Source: Nocardia nova SH22a (GTDB taxonomy: Bacteria; Actinomycetota; Actinomycetes; Mycobacteriales; Mycobacteriaceae). From it: a stretch of DNA of 64,000 nt. The translations under genes and the position numbers were made by a program. Positions 1 to 8,938 of the stretch are shown here, one piece after another (the first letter of the stretch is position 1; every line of letters begins with the position of its first letter). The notes under the pieces were generated by a model. The model was not told where the DNA came from, searched no databases, and saw nothing but the letters and a program-made list of their open reading frames with translations. The stretch is taken from contig NZ_CP006850.1 of assembly GCF_000523235.1 (NCBI RefSeq), forward strand, positions 6,882,001 through 6,946,000, read 5' to 3'.

Positions 1-1358
1 GCAAGTCCTACACCGAATCTCTGATCGGTCGTGGCGACATCTCGATGAAAGAGGCCGAGGACGCCCTGCGCGACTACCAAGGTCAGCTGGAGCGGGTGTT
101 CAACGAGGTCCGCGAGCTCGAGAAGTACCCGCCGGAGCCGAGCGAATCGGTCGAGGAGGAGCAGACCGTGCCGGGCACCGTCGTCACCGCGGTCGACAAG
201 TCCGTGCTGCAACGCATCGGCGACGCCTTCCTGGGTGTCCCGGAGGGCTTCAGCGTGCATCCGCGCGTGAAGCCGGTGCTGGAGCGCCGTCGCGAGATGG
301 CCTACGAGGGCAAGATCGACTGGGCCTTCGCCGAGTTGCTGGCCTTCGGCACACTGATCGACGAGGGTCGTGCCGTGCGCTTGACCGGTCAGGACTCGCG
401 CCGCGGCACCTTCACCCAGCGGCATTCGGTGATCATCGACCGCAAGACCGGTGGTGAGTACACTCCGCTGCACAACATCGGCAGCGAGAATCCGGGCTGG
501 TTCGCGGTACACGACTCGGCGCTGAGCGAATTCGCCGCGGTCGGTTTCGAATACGGCTACTCGCTGGGCAATCCGGATGCGCTGGTGCTCTGGGAGGCGC
601 AGTTCGGCGACTTCGTCAACGGCGCGCAGTCGATCATCGACGAATTCATCTCCTCCGGTGAGGCCAAGTGGGGTCAGCTGTCGGAGGTCGTGCTGCTGCT
701 GCCGCACGGTCACGAAGGACAGGGCCCCGACCACACCTCCGGCCGGATCGAGCGGTTCCTGCAGCTGTGCGCCGAGGGTTCGATGACGGTGGCGGTCCCC
801 TCCACCCCCTCGAACTACTTCCACCTGTTGCGCCGCCACGCCCTCGACGGCATCCGCCGTCCGCTGATCGTCTTCACCCCGAAGTCGATGCTGCGCAACA
901 AGGCCGTGGTCTCCAATGTCGAGGACTTCACCGACGCGAAGTTCCGCTCGGTGCTCGAGGAGCCCACCTACGAGAGCGGCGACGGCGACCGCAACAAGGT
1001 CACCCGGATCCTGCTCACCAGCGGCAAGCTGTACTACGAGCTGGTCGCGGAGAAGAACAAGAAGAACCGCGAGGATGTGGCGATCATCCGCATCGAGCAG
1101 CTCTACCCGATTCCGTCCTACCGGCTGAACGAGAAGCTCTCGACCTACCCGAACGCCACCGATATCGCGTGGGTCCAGGAGGAACCGGCCAACCAGGGTG
1201 CGTGGCCGTTCTTCGGCCTGAACCTGCCGGAGATCCTGCCGGAGCGGTTCACCAAGCTGCGCCGCATCTCGCGTCGCGCCATGTCGGCCCCGTCCTCGGG
1301 TTCGTCGAAGGTGCACGCGGTGGAGCAGCAGGAGATCGTCGACGAGGCGTTCAGCTGA
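1..1358 (+). CDS. kgd: Multifunctional 2-oxoglutarate decarboxylase/dehydrogenase Kgd, C-terminal part (5' truncated by window)
   Basis: The reading frame is open from base 3 and ends at TGA 1356-1358, so only about the last 451 residues of a protein of roughly 1,230 are present. The segment matches the E1 C-terminal half of actinobacterial Kgd/SucA: the thiamin-diphosphate pyrimidine-binding region ([20 protein letters not shown], then [14 protein letters not shown] and [16 protein letters not shown]), followed by the transketolase C-terminal domain ([25 protein letters not shown]). In the family the enzyme decarboxylates 2-oxoglutarate, feeds a lipoyl-type E2 activity and also performs carboligation, linking the TCA cycle to succinate supply. 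A perfect terminator hairpin lies 28 bases after the stop, so the gene ends its own transcript. Identification is very secure; only the N-terminal domains are unseen. Confidence 0.97.
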   Translation, partial: KSYTESLIGRGDISMKEAEDALRDYQGQLERVFNEVRELEKYPPEPSESVEEEQTVPGTVVTAVDKSVLQRIGDAFLGVPEGFSVHPRVKPVLERRREMAYEGKIDWAFAELLAFGTLIDEGRAVRLTGQDSRRGTFTQRHSVIIDRKTGGEYTPLHNIGSENPGWFAVHDSALSEFAAVGFEYGYSLGNPDALVLWEAQFGDFVNGAQSIIDEFISSGEAKWGQLSEVVLLLPHGHEGQGPDHTSGRIERFLQLCAEGSMTVAVPSTPSNYFHLLRRHALDGIRRPLIVFTPKSMLRNKAVVSNVEDFTDAKFRSVLEEPTYESGDGDRNKVTRILLTSGKLYYELVAEKNKKNREDVAIIRIEQLYPIPSYRLNEKLSTYPNATDIAWVQEEPANQGAWPFFGLNLPEILPERFTKLRRISRRAMSAPSSGSSKVHAVEQQEIVDEAFS

Positions 1359-1385
1359 CGAAACCGATGTAGCCGATCACTTCGG

Positions 1386-1424
1386 ACGCCGGGCCGGATC
1401 ACTTCGAGTGATCCGGCCCGGCGT
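1386..1424 (+). terminator. Intrinsic terminator after kgd
   Basis: There is a perfect 18-bp inverted repeat (1386-1403 with 1407-1424) with a 3-nt TCG loop, followed by TTTGT. It sits directly downstream of the kgd stop codon. Confidence 0.9.
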
Positions 1425-1495
1425 TTGTCACATCCGGGCCCGCTCGATCGTCGTTGTCAGTGAAACGGGCTTGCACCCGACAACTTCCGCGCCGT

Positions 1496-1513
1496 ATATT
1501 CGGCGTGGAATAT
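1496..1513. promoter_or_regulatory. Inverted repeat upstream of the padR gene, candidate operator
   Basis: ATATTC and GAATAT form perfect 6-bp arms separated by 6 bp, in an AT-rich island about 65 bp before the PadR start. PadR regulators usually repress their own promoter through a dyad, so this is a plausible autoregulatory site. Binding is inferred only from position and symmetry. Confidence 0.4.
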
Positions 1514-1579
1514 TTGATGAGGGCTATGTCGGTAAGCGCGCGTAGTGTCCGGCGACAGTGATGAAGGGAGTCGTTGCCG

Positions 1580-2278
1580 ATGTCCAAGCAGCCGGGTGCC
1601 ACGTTGACGCCGCTGGCGATCTCGGTATTGGGGCTGCTGGAAGAGGATCGGATGCATCCGTACGAGATGTATCAACTGCTGCTCAAGCGCCGGAAGGACA
1701 ATCTCCTCAAGATCCGCCCCGGCTCGCTCTATCACACGGTGACCCGGCTGGCCGAACAAGGACTGGTCCAGGCCGAGGGCACCGAACGTTCGGGCAATCG
1801 GCCCGAACGCACCACCTACCGCATCACCGAAGCCGGCACCGCCGCGCTCCGGCACCGCATCGCCGAGATCGTCCGGCGGCCGGTCCGCGAGTATCCGATC
1901 TTCCCCATCGGCCTGGCGGAATCACACAACCTCCCGCTCGACGAGGCGATCACGCTGCTCACCGAGCGGATCGGCTGGCTCGACAACGACATCACCGAGC
2001 TGGACGTGCTGCGCGAATGGGCACACAACCGGGAGGTGCCCCGGCGGTACTGGATGGTGATCGACTATATCCGTGGCCTGGCCGAACACGAGGCCACCTG
2101 GTTGCGCGGTCTCATCGAGGAGATGCGCGACGGTTCACTGCCCTGGCAGGAATTCGACGCCGAGGGAACCCGTTGTCCCGATAGGGACGGTGACCTGGGT
2201 CATGACTGGGGCGCGGCCCTGACCGACGACGTACTCGCCGAACTGCGGAAGGGCGGTGCGAACACTGCCGACCGATGA
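1580..2278 (+). CDS. PadR-family transcriptional regulator
   Basis: A 232-residue protein. The N-terminal 90 residues form the PadR winged helix (LTPLAISVLGLLEEDRMHPY, then IRPGSLYHTVTRLAEQGLV and the wing RTTYRITEAG). The C-terminal half is a helical dimerisation domain of the Vir_act_alpha_C type. The ATG at 1580 is chosen because AAGGGAG lies 10 nt before it; a TTG two codons upstream (1574) has poorer spacing. The gene is followed after 90 bp by a co-directional DHA2-type efflux pump, the usual partner of a PadR sensor: the repressor binds a toxic ligand and releases the pump promoter. Pump control is inferred from adjacency; the effector is unknown. Confidence 0.9.
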   Translation: MSKQPGATLTPLAISVLGLLEEDRMHPYEMYQLLLKRRKDNLLKIRPGSLYHTVTRLAEQGLVQAEGTERSGNRPERTTYRITEAGTAALRHRIAEIVRRPVREYPIFPIGLAESHNLPLDEAITLLTERIGWLDNDITELDVLREWAHNREVPRRYWMVIDYIRGLAEHEATWLRGLIEEMRDGSLPWQEFDAEGTRCPDRDGDLGHDWGAALTDDVLAELRKGGANTADR

Positions 2279-2321
2279 TCGGGCGCAGGATCGCGGCGCG
2301 CCCCGAGACCTTTCACGACTC

Positions 2322-2348
2322 ACATCGATCGCGGTAGTCGATCGATGT
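2322..2348. promoter_or_regulatory. 10-bp inverted repeat just upstream of the MFS pump gene
   Basis: ACATCGATCG (2322-2331) and CGATCGATGT (2339-2348) are perfect 10-bp arms around a 7-nt spacer. The repeat ends 20 bp before the chosen ATG of the efflux gene, between the PadR gene and its presumed target. It could be the PadR operator or a leader hairpin that affects translation. Confidence 0.6.
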
Positions 2349-2368
2349 CCCGAACAGGAACGAAATCT

Positions 2369-3853
2369 ATGACATCCCAAAGAAATCCGTGGCTGGCGCT
2401 CACCGCGCTGGTCGTCGGGTTCTTCATGATCCTGCTGGACATGACCATCGTCGCGGTGGCCAATCCGGCGATCATGGAGGACCTGCATACCGACATCAAC
2501 AAAGTCATCTGGGTGACCAGCGCGTATCTGCTCACCTACGCGGTGCCGCTGCTGGTCACCGGCCGCCTCGGCGATCGCTTCGGACCGAAGAACATCTACC
2601 TCGGCGGTCTGGCGGTGTTCACCCTGGCGTCGCTGTGGTGCGCGGTGTCCAAGGACGTCAACATGCTGATCGCGGCCCGTGCGGTGCAGGGTCTGGGTGC
2701 GGCGCTGATGACGCCACAGACCATGGCCGTCATCACCCGCACCTTCCCGCCGGACAAGCGCGGTGCGGCGATGGGCCTGTGGGGCGGTGTCGCCGGGCTG
2801 GCGACGCTGGTGGGCCCGATCCTCGGCGGTGTGCTGGTCGATTGGCAGGGCTGGAACTGGATTTTCTACATCAACGTGCCGATCGGCATCATCGCCTTCG
2901 CGCTGGCGGTGTGGCTGGTCCCGAATCTGGAGACCCACCAGCACAAGTTCGACTTCGTGGGCGTCGTGCTCAGCGGCGTCGGTATGTTCCTGCTGGTCTT
3001 CGGCATCCAGGAGGGCAACACCCGCGATTGGGACGCCTGGATCTGGACGATGATCATCGCGGGCATCGTGGTGCTGGCGCTGTTCGTGGTCAACCAGGCC
3101 CGCAACAAGGACGAGCCGCTGGTTCCGCTGAGCCTGTTCCGCGATCGCAACTTCTCGATGTCGAGTGTCGCGATCGCCGCGATGGGCGCCGCGGTCACCT
3201 CGCTGATGGTCCCGGCGTACTTCTACCTGGAGGCCGTGCGCGAGTACACGCCGACGCGGGCCGCACTGGTCTTCGCGCCGATGGCCATCGTCACGGGTCT
3301 GACCGCGCCGTTCATCGGCAAGATCTCCGACCGTATGCCGCCCCGGATCCTGCCGACCATCGGATTCCTGGTGTTCGCGCTGTCGGTGTTCGGCTTCGCG
3401 GCGCTGATGAAGCCGGACAGCTCGATCATGCTGTTCCTGGTCGTCGCGGCCGTCGCGGGTCTGTCCAACTCGTGCATCTGGGCGCCGCTGGCCTCCACCG
3501 CCACCCGTAACCTGCCGATCCAGCAGGCCGGTGCCGGTGCGGGCGTCTACAACACCACCCGCCAGGTCGGTTCGGTACTGGGTAGCGCCGCCATCAGCGC
3601 CCTGGTCTCGGCCCGCATGACCGCTCAGGGCCTGGGCGGCGGCCAGTTCGGCGAGGCCGGCGGCACCGGAATGGGCCACATCCCGGAGCAGATCATCGAC
3701 AAGTTCAGCACCGCGCTGGGCCAGTCCATGATCCTGCCCGGCGCGATCCTGCTGATCGGTGTGGTGGCCTCGGCCCTGTTCATCGGCCACAATGCCGGGA
3801 AGGCGAAGGCCGCACCGGACACCGAGCCGGAGAAAGCCGACATCGCGGGCTGA
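2369..3853 (+). CDS. MFS multidrug efflux transporter, DHA2 (EmrB/QacA) family
   Basis: A 494-residue polytopic membrane protein with about 14 predicted hydrophobic segments, the DHA2 drug:H+ antiporter size. Family motifs are visible: LLDMTIVAVANPAI in TM1, the motif-A loop GRLGDRFGPKNIYL between TM2 and TM3, and the antiporter motif C region GLWGGVAGLATLVGPILGG in TM5. The ATG at 2369 is preferred over that at 2345 because AGGA lies 9 nt before it and the protein then begins MTSQRNPWLALTAL. It follows a PadR regulator and a perfect inverted repeat, so it is probably PadR-controlled. The substrate cannot be told from sequence. Confidence 0.92.
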   Translation: MTSQRNPWLALTALVVGFFMILLDMTIVAVANPAIMEDLHTDINKVIWVTSAYLLTYAVPLLVTGRLGDRFGPKNIYLGGLAVFTLASLWCAVSKDVNMLIAARAVQGLGAALMTPQTMAVITRTFPPDKRGAAMGLWGGVAGLATLVGPILGGVLVDWQGWNWIFYINVPIGIIAFALAVWLVPNLETHQHKFDFVGVVLSGVGMFLLVFGIQEGNTRDWDAWIWTMIIAGIVVLALFVVNQARNKDEPLVPLSLFRDRNFSMSSVAIAAMGAAVTSLMVPAYFYLEAVREYTPTRAALVFAPMAIVTGLTAPFIGKISDRMPPRILPTIGFLVFALSVFGFAALMKPDSSIMLFLVVAAVAGLSNSCIWAPLASTATRNLPIQQAGAGAGVYNTTRQVGSVLGSAAISALVSARMTAQGLGGGQFGEAGGTGMGHIPEQIIDKFSTALGQSMILPGAILLIGVVASALFIGHNAGKAKAAPDTEPEKADIAG

Positions 3854-3865
3854 TCCCGACGCATC

Positions 3866-3901
3866 GGCGGCCCACTCGAACCACGGTTCGGGTGGGCCGC
3901 C
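3866..3901. terminator. Terminator between convergent MFS and molybdoenzyme genes
   Basis: A 17-bp stem (3866-3882 with 3885-3901) contains a single G.U-type pair and a very short loop. It lies between two convergent stop codons and could serve both transcripts. Confidence 0.8.
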
Positions 3902-3930
3902 GTCGTCTGTGCTCCGCGGGCTGGTTTCGC

Positions 3931-5538
3931 TCAGGCCACCCGGACGGTTCGCGCCGGATATCCGCTGGCTCCGTCCGGGATCACATCGGCGAAATCGGAT
4001 GTCTGGACGGCGCCGGTGCCGTCGGTCGAGCGCGCCCGGATCGTGTGGGTGCCGCTGGGAGCATCCCAGGCGAAGCTCCACTGCCGCCAGGTGTCGATCG
4101 ACGGTTCGTCCGCCAGATGCGCGGGTTGCCATGGGCCGTTGTCGATCTGGACCTCCACCGCCTCGATCCCACGATGCTGGGCCCACGCCACACCGGCGAC
4201 GGTGATCGGACCGGAGCGGACCGCGCCGCGCGGGGTGTCGATGCGGGTGCCGGTCTTGATCGGACCACGGGCCGACCAGCCGCGCCGGGTCCAATACGCC
4301 TGGGCGCGATCGAATCTCGTGATCTCGAGTTCGGTGACCCATTTGGTCGCCGAGACGTAGCCGTACAGGCCGGGCACGACGAGCCGGGCCGGATAACCGT
4401 GTTCGACGGGGAGCGGTTCACCGTTCATACCGATGGCGAGCAGCGCGTCCCGGCCGTCGGTGAGGGCGGCGAGCGGACTGCCCGCGGTGAAACCGTCGGT
4501 GCTGCGGGACAACACCATATCGGCATCCGGATGCGGGCCCGCCTCGGCGATCAACTCGTCGAGCCGATAGCCGAGCCAGCGGGCATTACCGATCAGCTCA
4601 CCGCCGACCGGATTCGACACGCAGGTCAGCGTCACCAGGCGCTCGATCGGCTGCCGCCGCGCGAGATCGGCGTAACCGAGCCGGATTTCGCGATCGACCA
4701 TCCCGTGGATGCGCAGCGACCAATCGTCGGTACTGACCTGAGGAACCGTCAAGGCGGTGTCGATGCGATAGAAGTCGGACGCGGGTGTCAGATACGGTGC
4801 GAGACCGGGAATCCGGAGATCGGCGCCCGGCACCACGGGCGGCTCGGGCGCCTGCGGCACCGGCAACCGCACCGCCGCGCGCTCGGCCGACACACTCCGC
4901 ACACTCGCCCCCAGCACCCGCCCGACGACCCCCGCCGCCACCGCCAGCACGCCGACCCCGACGATCCCGCGCACAACCTGACGCCGATCAATCTGCGCTG
5001 CAACGGATTCCGACGGGCTCGGCCGGTTCGTATCCGCCGAACCACCGCGTGCGGCCGTCTCGTAGCGGCGAATCAGCCAGCGCAACACCACAATTGCCGC
5101 AGCGACGCCGAACACCGACGGCAATGCCCAGGTCCAGTTCGCCGCCGGACGCTCGACGGCCGCCCAGGCCGCGACCACTCCGAAGGCGCCGAACACCACC
5201 GATCCGATCGGCCTGGCAACCCGTTCGAGCGCCCCGACTCCGGCGGCGACGATCAGCGCCACCACGCCCATCAGCAGATACAGGACCGCTTTGTCGTTGG
5301 TGCCGAACGTATCGATCGCCCATTCCCGCACCCCGTCGGGCGTGTGGTCGACCATCGTGGATCCCAGGGCGGACAACGGCGCGCTCCCCGCCCCCACCGG
5401 CACCGAAATCAGCTCCGCAACACCCAGCGCCAACCCTGCGGACACGACCCCGCAGCCCGCCCGCAGTCCCGTACCGGCCATATCCGCGAGCGTACTGCGC
5501 AAATGCCCCGCTCCCACCGCCCTCGCCCCCACCGTCAT
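3931..5538 (-). CDS. Membrane-anchored molybdopterin-dependent oxidoreductase (sulfite oxidase family)
   Basis: About 535 residues. The N-terminal third carries roughly four hydrophobic segments (VVSAGLALGVAEL..., AVLYLLMGVVALIVAAGVGAL, a GSVVFGAFGVVAAWA stretch, and a helix after RRQVVRGIVG), anchoring the enzyme in the membrane. The following domain is Oxidored_molyb: TLTCVSNPVGGELIGNARW contains the single cysteine expected to ligate Mo. The C-terminal Ig-like dimerisation domain (PITVAGVAWAQHRGIEAVEV, then WSFAWDAPSGTHTIRARSTD) is of the sulfite-oxidase type. Such enzymes use a Mo-molybdopterin centre facing the periplasm; the substrate is unknown. The start is uncertain: ATG 5538 is used, ATG 5481 is the alternative. 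Divergent from the HtrA-like protease gene. Confidence 0.85.
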   Translation of the reverse strand: MTVGARAVGAGHLRSTLADMAGTGLRAGCGVVSAGLALGVAELISVPVGAGSAPLSALGSTMVDHTPDGVREWAIDTFGTNDKAVLYLLMGVVALIVAAGVGALERVARPIGSVVFGAFGVVAAWAAVERPAANWTWALPSVFGVAAAIVVLRWLIRRYETAARGGSADTNRPSPSESVAAQIDRRQVVRGIVGVGVLAVAAGVVGRVLGASVRSVSAERAAVRLPVPQAPEPPVVPGADLRIPGLAPYLTPASDFYRIDTALTVPQVSTDDWSLRIHGMVDREIRLGYADLARRQPIERLVTLTCVSNPVGGELIGNARWLGYRLDELIAEAGPHPDADMVLSRSTDGFTAGSPLAALTDGRDALLAIGMNGEPLPVEHGYPARLVVPGLYGYVSATKWVTELEITRFDRAQAYWTRRGWSARGPIKTGTRIDTPRGAVRSGPITVAGVAWAQHRGIEAVEVQIDNGPWQPAHLADEPSIDTWRQWSFAWDAPSGTHTIRARSTDGTGAVQTSDFADVIPDGASGYPARTVRVA

Positions 5539-5859
5539 ACTTTCGTCAGAACCCCTGCCGCCCGGCCCTGTCCCACCGGTTCCCTCCCAGCGTTCGGTGA
5601 CATCAGCGCACCGGCCCGATCCCGTCGTCGCGGTGACAATCCACCCACAACGCCAGTTCCGAGACCGACCCGCACCCGCCAGCGCCTCCCGAACCGTCCC
5701 ACGACGCGATCGACGCACCGCAGCGGTGATCCGGCGCACGTCGGCAGTTCCACGGCAAGCGCCCAGCCGGTTCTCAGGAAAGGCGCGCTTAATTGATACA
5801 GGATCCGAATCACCGCGCCGGGTCCGAGCCGACCCATGGGATGTGACCGACAGGACGTG
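5539..5859. other. Divergent intergenic region, molybdoenzyme / HtrA-like protease
   Basis: About 320 bp separate the two divergent starts and must hold both promoters. A short AT-rich patch near 5789-5802 (TTAATTGATACAG) is the only promoter-like stretch noticed. No convincing gene or clear dyad is visible. Confidence 0.4.
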
Positions 5860-7386
5860 ATGAGCGTGTATCCGAACGAGGGAAACCGGCCGCGCGAGGA
5901 CGAACCGTACGACCCGCAGTCGGGGGCGCACGGTTCGCCGACGGGTCCGGCGCACCGGCCCGATGAGAGCCGGGCACCACACGACGACCACGCACCACAC
6001 GAAGGCCAACCACCGCACGCAGACCGACCCTCACACGAGGACCGGACACCACACAGCAGCCAACCCGTGTACAGGGGACAACCGCCCTACGGCAACCAGC
6101 CGTCGCCCGCGGGTCGACCGCCCTATGGCGGGCAGCCACCACACGCAGGTCAGCCAACTTATGCGGGGCAGCCGTACTCCGGCCGCGCCGGGTACACGGG
6201 TCAGGCTCCCTACGCCGGTCAACCGCCGTACGGGGGCCAACCCCCTTATGGGTACGCGGGGCCGCAGCATCATCCGCAGGCAGGGCGCTCCGCCGGGCAC
6301 GGGCGGAGTTTCGGGGTCGCGGCGGCTGTGGTGGCGGTCATCGCGCTGGCCATTGCTCTGGTCGGGTCGCGGATGGACGCCCAGCGACCGGATGCGAACG
6401 CGCCGCTGGGACAGCATCAGGGTTCGGTGGTTCAGCCGATCGATTCGCGGACCGAGTCGGCCGCGCTGGAACAGGCCGCCAATGCGGTGGTTCCGGGGAT
6501 CGTCGTCGTCAATACCGAACTGGGGATGCAGAACGGCGCCGGGGCGGGCACCGGCATCGTGATCGGATCCGATGGCACCATCCTGACCAACAATCACGTG
6601 GTGGAGGGGTCGACCGCCATCTCGGTCACCGATATGGGCGACGGCCACACCTATCACGGCACCGTGGCCGGATTCGATCGGCAGGACGATCTGGCGGTCA
6701 TCAAGTTGCAGGGGGCGTCCGGTCTGCAGACCGCGCCGCTCGGCGATTCGGACAAGGTGAAGGTCGGCGACGCCATCGTCGGTGTCGGCAATGCCGGGGG
6801 CACCGGTTCGCCCACCGCGGCGGGCGGCCGGGTCACCGCACTGGACCGGTCGATCACCGCGAGTGACGAATCCGCCGGCGCCTCCGAACAGCTCACCGGC
6901 CTGATCCAGGTGGCCGCGAATATCCAGCCCGGCGATTCCGGCGGCCCGCTGATCAACAGCGCGGGTCAGGTCGTCGGCGTGAACACCGCTGCGTCCCAAG
7001 GCTTCCGGCTCGGCGCGGGCGGCGGTCAGGGCTACGCGATTCCGATCAACAAGGCGGTCACGATCGCCAAGCAGATCCAGTCCGGTTCGGCGTCCGATCG
7101 TGTCCACATAGGAGACTCGGCCTTCCTCGGCATCGCGATGAGCGACGCCAACGGCTCCGGCGCCCTCGTTCGTAATGTGGTGAGCGGTGGTCCGGCGGAG
7201 TCGGCGGGCCTGGCCGCGGGCGATGTCATCACCGGCCTCGACGGCCACGCCGTAGACTCGGCGACCACACTCACCAACACGATGGACCGCAGCCACCCCG
7301 GCGATACCGTCACCCTGACCTGGACGGACCAATCCGGGCAGACCGAGTCCGGTCGCGCTGCCCTGGTGCAAGGGCCCGTCGGCTGA
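5860..7386 (+). CDS. Membrane-tethered trypsin-like serine protease with PDZ domain (HtrA/DegP-like)
   Basis: About 508 residues. The first 150 are a hydrophilic Pro/Gly/Tyr/Gln-rich cytoplasmic tail with imperfect GQPPYG repeats, followed by one membrane span (SFGVAAAVVAVIALAIALVG). The S1C protease domain shows the catalytic triad as His in TNNHVVEG, Asp in DRQDDLAVIKL and Ser in IQPGDSGGPLIN. A C-terminal PDZ domain follows (FLGIAMSD, GGPAESAGLAAGDVITGLDG). The domain order matches mycobacterial PepD/PepA-type extracytoplasmic proteases that degrade or refold damaged secreted proteins. ATG 5860 has AGGA about 5 nt before it; ATG 5836 in the same frame is possible. A second HtrA lies at 52.6-54.2 kb. 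The tail repeats are low-complexity and may mediate envelope contacts. Confidence 0.9.
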   Translation: MSVYPNEGNRPREDEPYDPQSGAHGSPTGPAHRPDESRAPHDDHAPHEGQPPHADRPSHEDRTPHSSQPVYRGQPPYGNQPSPAGRPPYGGQPPHAGQPTYAGQPYSGRAGYTGQAPYAGQPPYGGQPPYGYAGPQHHPQAGRSAGHGRSFGVAAAVVAVIALAIALVGSRMDAQRPDANAPLGQHQGSVVQPIDSRTESAALEQAANAVVPGIVVVNTELGMQNGAGAGTGIVIGSDGTILTNNHVVEGSTAISVTDMGDGHTYHGTVAGFDRQDDLAVIKLQGASGLQTAPLGDSDKVKVGDAIVGVGNAGGTGSPTAAGGRVTALDRSITASDESAGASEQLTGLIQVAANIQPGDSGGPLINSAGQVVGVNTAASQGFRLGAGGGQGYAIPINKAVTIAKQIQSGSASDRVHIGDSAFLGIAMSDANGSGALVRNVVSGGPAESAGLAAGDVITGLDGHAVDSATTLTNTMDRSHPGDTVTLTWTDQSGQTESGRAALVQGPVG

Positions 7387-7700
7387 GTCGATCAGTCGCG
7401 CCGAGGGGTACGACCATCCGCTGGGCAGGCCGATGCCACTCTTCCCGTGACAGCGCCTCATCCATCCGCTCGGCAGACTGACGCCGGTCTGCTGCGATCC
7501 CGGGACGGCCACATCCGTCGCGCCGATGCCGATCACGGCAGCGGTTCCCTGGACGGGCCATACCCATCCCCACTCGCGACCCATCCCCACTCGCGGCCCA
7601 CCGCGGCCGCTCGCGGAACAGCACCCACCCATCGCCGCCGATGCCGGTCACCGCGGTGGTCCCCGAGACGGCACCCCATCATCCGTTCGGCCGACCTCGA
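7387..7700. other. 314-bp convergent intergenic region with degenerate repeats
   Basis: No gene is supported here; the open frames are high-GC shadows. The stretch GCCGATGCCGATCACGGCAG at 7522 recurs in related form at 7637 and 7690, the last copy running into the end of the monooxygenase gene, with CATCC/CCACC-rich sequence between. It looks like decayed tandem duplication of the 3' end of the monooxygenase gene. Confidence 0.45.
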
Positions 7701-8864
7701 TCACTGCGGCGGTTCCCAGGACAACGCCGCACCGAACCCCCGCAACAGCTCATTGCCCGGCGTCACCCGCAGTGCGGCATCGCGGACCACGGCCGGAACC
7801 GAGGTCAGCTGCGCGACCGTGCCGATACTGCGGGACCGGCGGGCGATCGACTGGGTGCGCGGCCGCCGGATGCGGTTGTACTCCAAAAGCGCACCCTCTA
7901 CCCGGTCGGTGCGATCCAGCAGCGCGGCCAAAGTCACCGCATCCTCCAGGGCCTGGTTCGCGCCCTGCCCCATATTCGGGGTCATGGCGTGTGCGGCGTC
8001 CCCGAGCAACGCGACCGGCCCGCGGACGAACGCCGGAATCGGCGGGAGTTCGTAGATGTCGTGACGCAGCACATCGGATTCGCCGACCGCCGCCAGAAGA
8101 GTCGGGATCGGCTCGTGCCAGTGCCCGAATCGCCGCCGCATCTCGCCGAGTTCGTCGCCCGGATTACGTTGTCCCGCAGGCACGGCCGCGGCACCGAACA
8201 GGTACACCCGGCCGTCGGTCATCGGGATGATGCCGACCTGTTCACCGTGGCCCCAGGTCTGCCCGCCCTCGTGCAGCGACGGCACCGGCCGGGTGGTGAT
8301 CAGCCGCCACGCGGTCGATCCCGAATAGCGCGGCGGCGCGGCCTGCGGACACACCCACCGCCGCACCGCGCTGTGGATCCCGTCCGCGCCGACCACCAGA
8401 TCCGCCTCGGACACCCCCGCATCGTGCAGGACCCGCACCCGGTCACCGTAGGTCTCGATTCCGGAGACCTCGATGTCCACCCGGACCTCGAGTTCGGCGA
8501 CGGCGGCACGCAGGATGTCGAACAGGTCGGCCCGCGGAATCATCACCACATCGCCGTAGCGTCGCACCAGTTCGCTGGTGTCGGTCCGAATCAGCCAGTC
8601 CCCCTTGGGGTTGCGTATCCCGGCCGAGGTCTCGTCCATCGCCCGCGCCCGCACCTGAGCCCCCAGCCCGATGGTGTCGAGCGCGCGCAGCCCGTTGCTC
8701 CACACCGTCAGCCCCGACCCCGATTCCCCGATCTCGGCGGACCGCTCCAGAATCTCGACCTCCCACCCCCGTCGGCTCAACGCCACCGCCGCCGCGAGCC
8801 CGCCGATACCGGCGCCGACGACACATGCCCGCCGGCGCCTCGCATCCATCCGATCAGCACTCAT
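7701..8864 (-). CDS. FAD-dependent monooxygenase (salicylate/aromatic hydroxylase type)
   Basis: A 387-residue group A flavoprotein monooxygenase. It has the N-terminal GxGxxG FAD-binding motif (VVGAGIGGLAAAVALSRRG), the DG motif LVVGADGIHSAVR that contacts both FAD and NAD(P)H, and the GD motif LLGDAAHAMTPNMGQGANQA. Enzymes of this class hydroxylate aromatic or polyketide-like substrates using NAD(P)H and O2. ATG 8864 is supported by GGAGG at 6 nt. The gene is divergent from a TetR regulator over two palindromes, so it is presumably repressed until a ligand, possibly its own substrate, appears. The substrate is not identifiable. Confidence 0.92.
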   Translation of the reverse strand: MSADRMDARRRRACVVGAGIGGLAAAVALSRRGWEVEILERSAEIGESGSGLTVWSNGLRALDTIGLGAQVRARAMDETSAGIRNPKGDWLIRTDTSELVRRYGDVVMIPRADLFDILRAAVAELEVRVDIEVSGIETYGDRVRVLHDAGVSEADLVVGADGIHSAVRRWVCPQAAPPRYSGSTAWRLITTRPVPSLHEGGQTWGHGEQVGIIPMTDGRVYLFGAAAVPAGQRNPGDELGEMRRRFGHWHEPIPTLLAAVGESDVLRHDIYELPPIPAFVRGPVALLGDAAHAMTPNMGQGANQALEDAVTLAALLDRTDRVEGALLEYNRIRRPRTQSIARRSRSIGTVAQLTSVPAVVRDAALRVTPGNELLRGFGAALSWEPPQ

Positions 8865-8875
8865 TCCCGGCCTCC

Positions 8876-8912
8876 ACTACACTTGTAGTCAATGGTGACT
8901 ACATTTGTAGTC
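8876..8912. promoter_or_regulatory. Double palindromic TetR operator between divergent genes
   Basis: ACTACACTTGTAGT (8876-8889) and GACTACATTTGTAGTC (8897-8912) share the pattern ACTACAnnTGTAGT with arms of 6 and 7 bp. Their centres are 22 bp apart, about two helical turns. They occupy the gap between the monooxygenase and TetR starts, the classic position for a TetR site that controls both promoters. Confidence 0.85.
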
Positions 8913-8938
8913 GACGGAGAGCGAAAGAGGCCCAGGAC

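Noticed and set aside
2135..4342. Minus-strand 735-codon frame opposite the MFS gene
   Set aside because: Arg/His/Gly-rich shadow across two real genes and a terminator.
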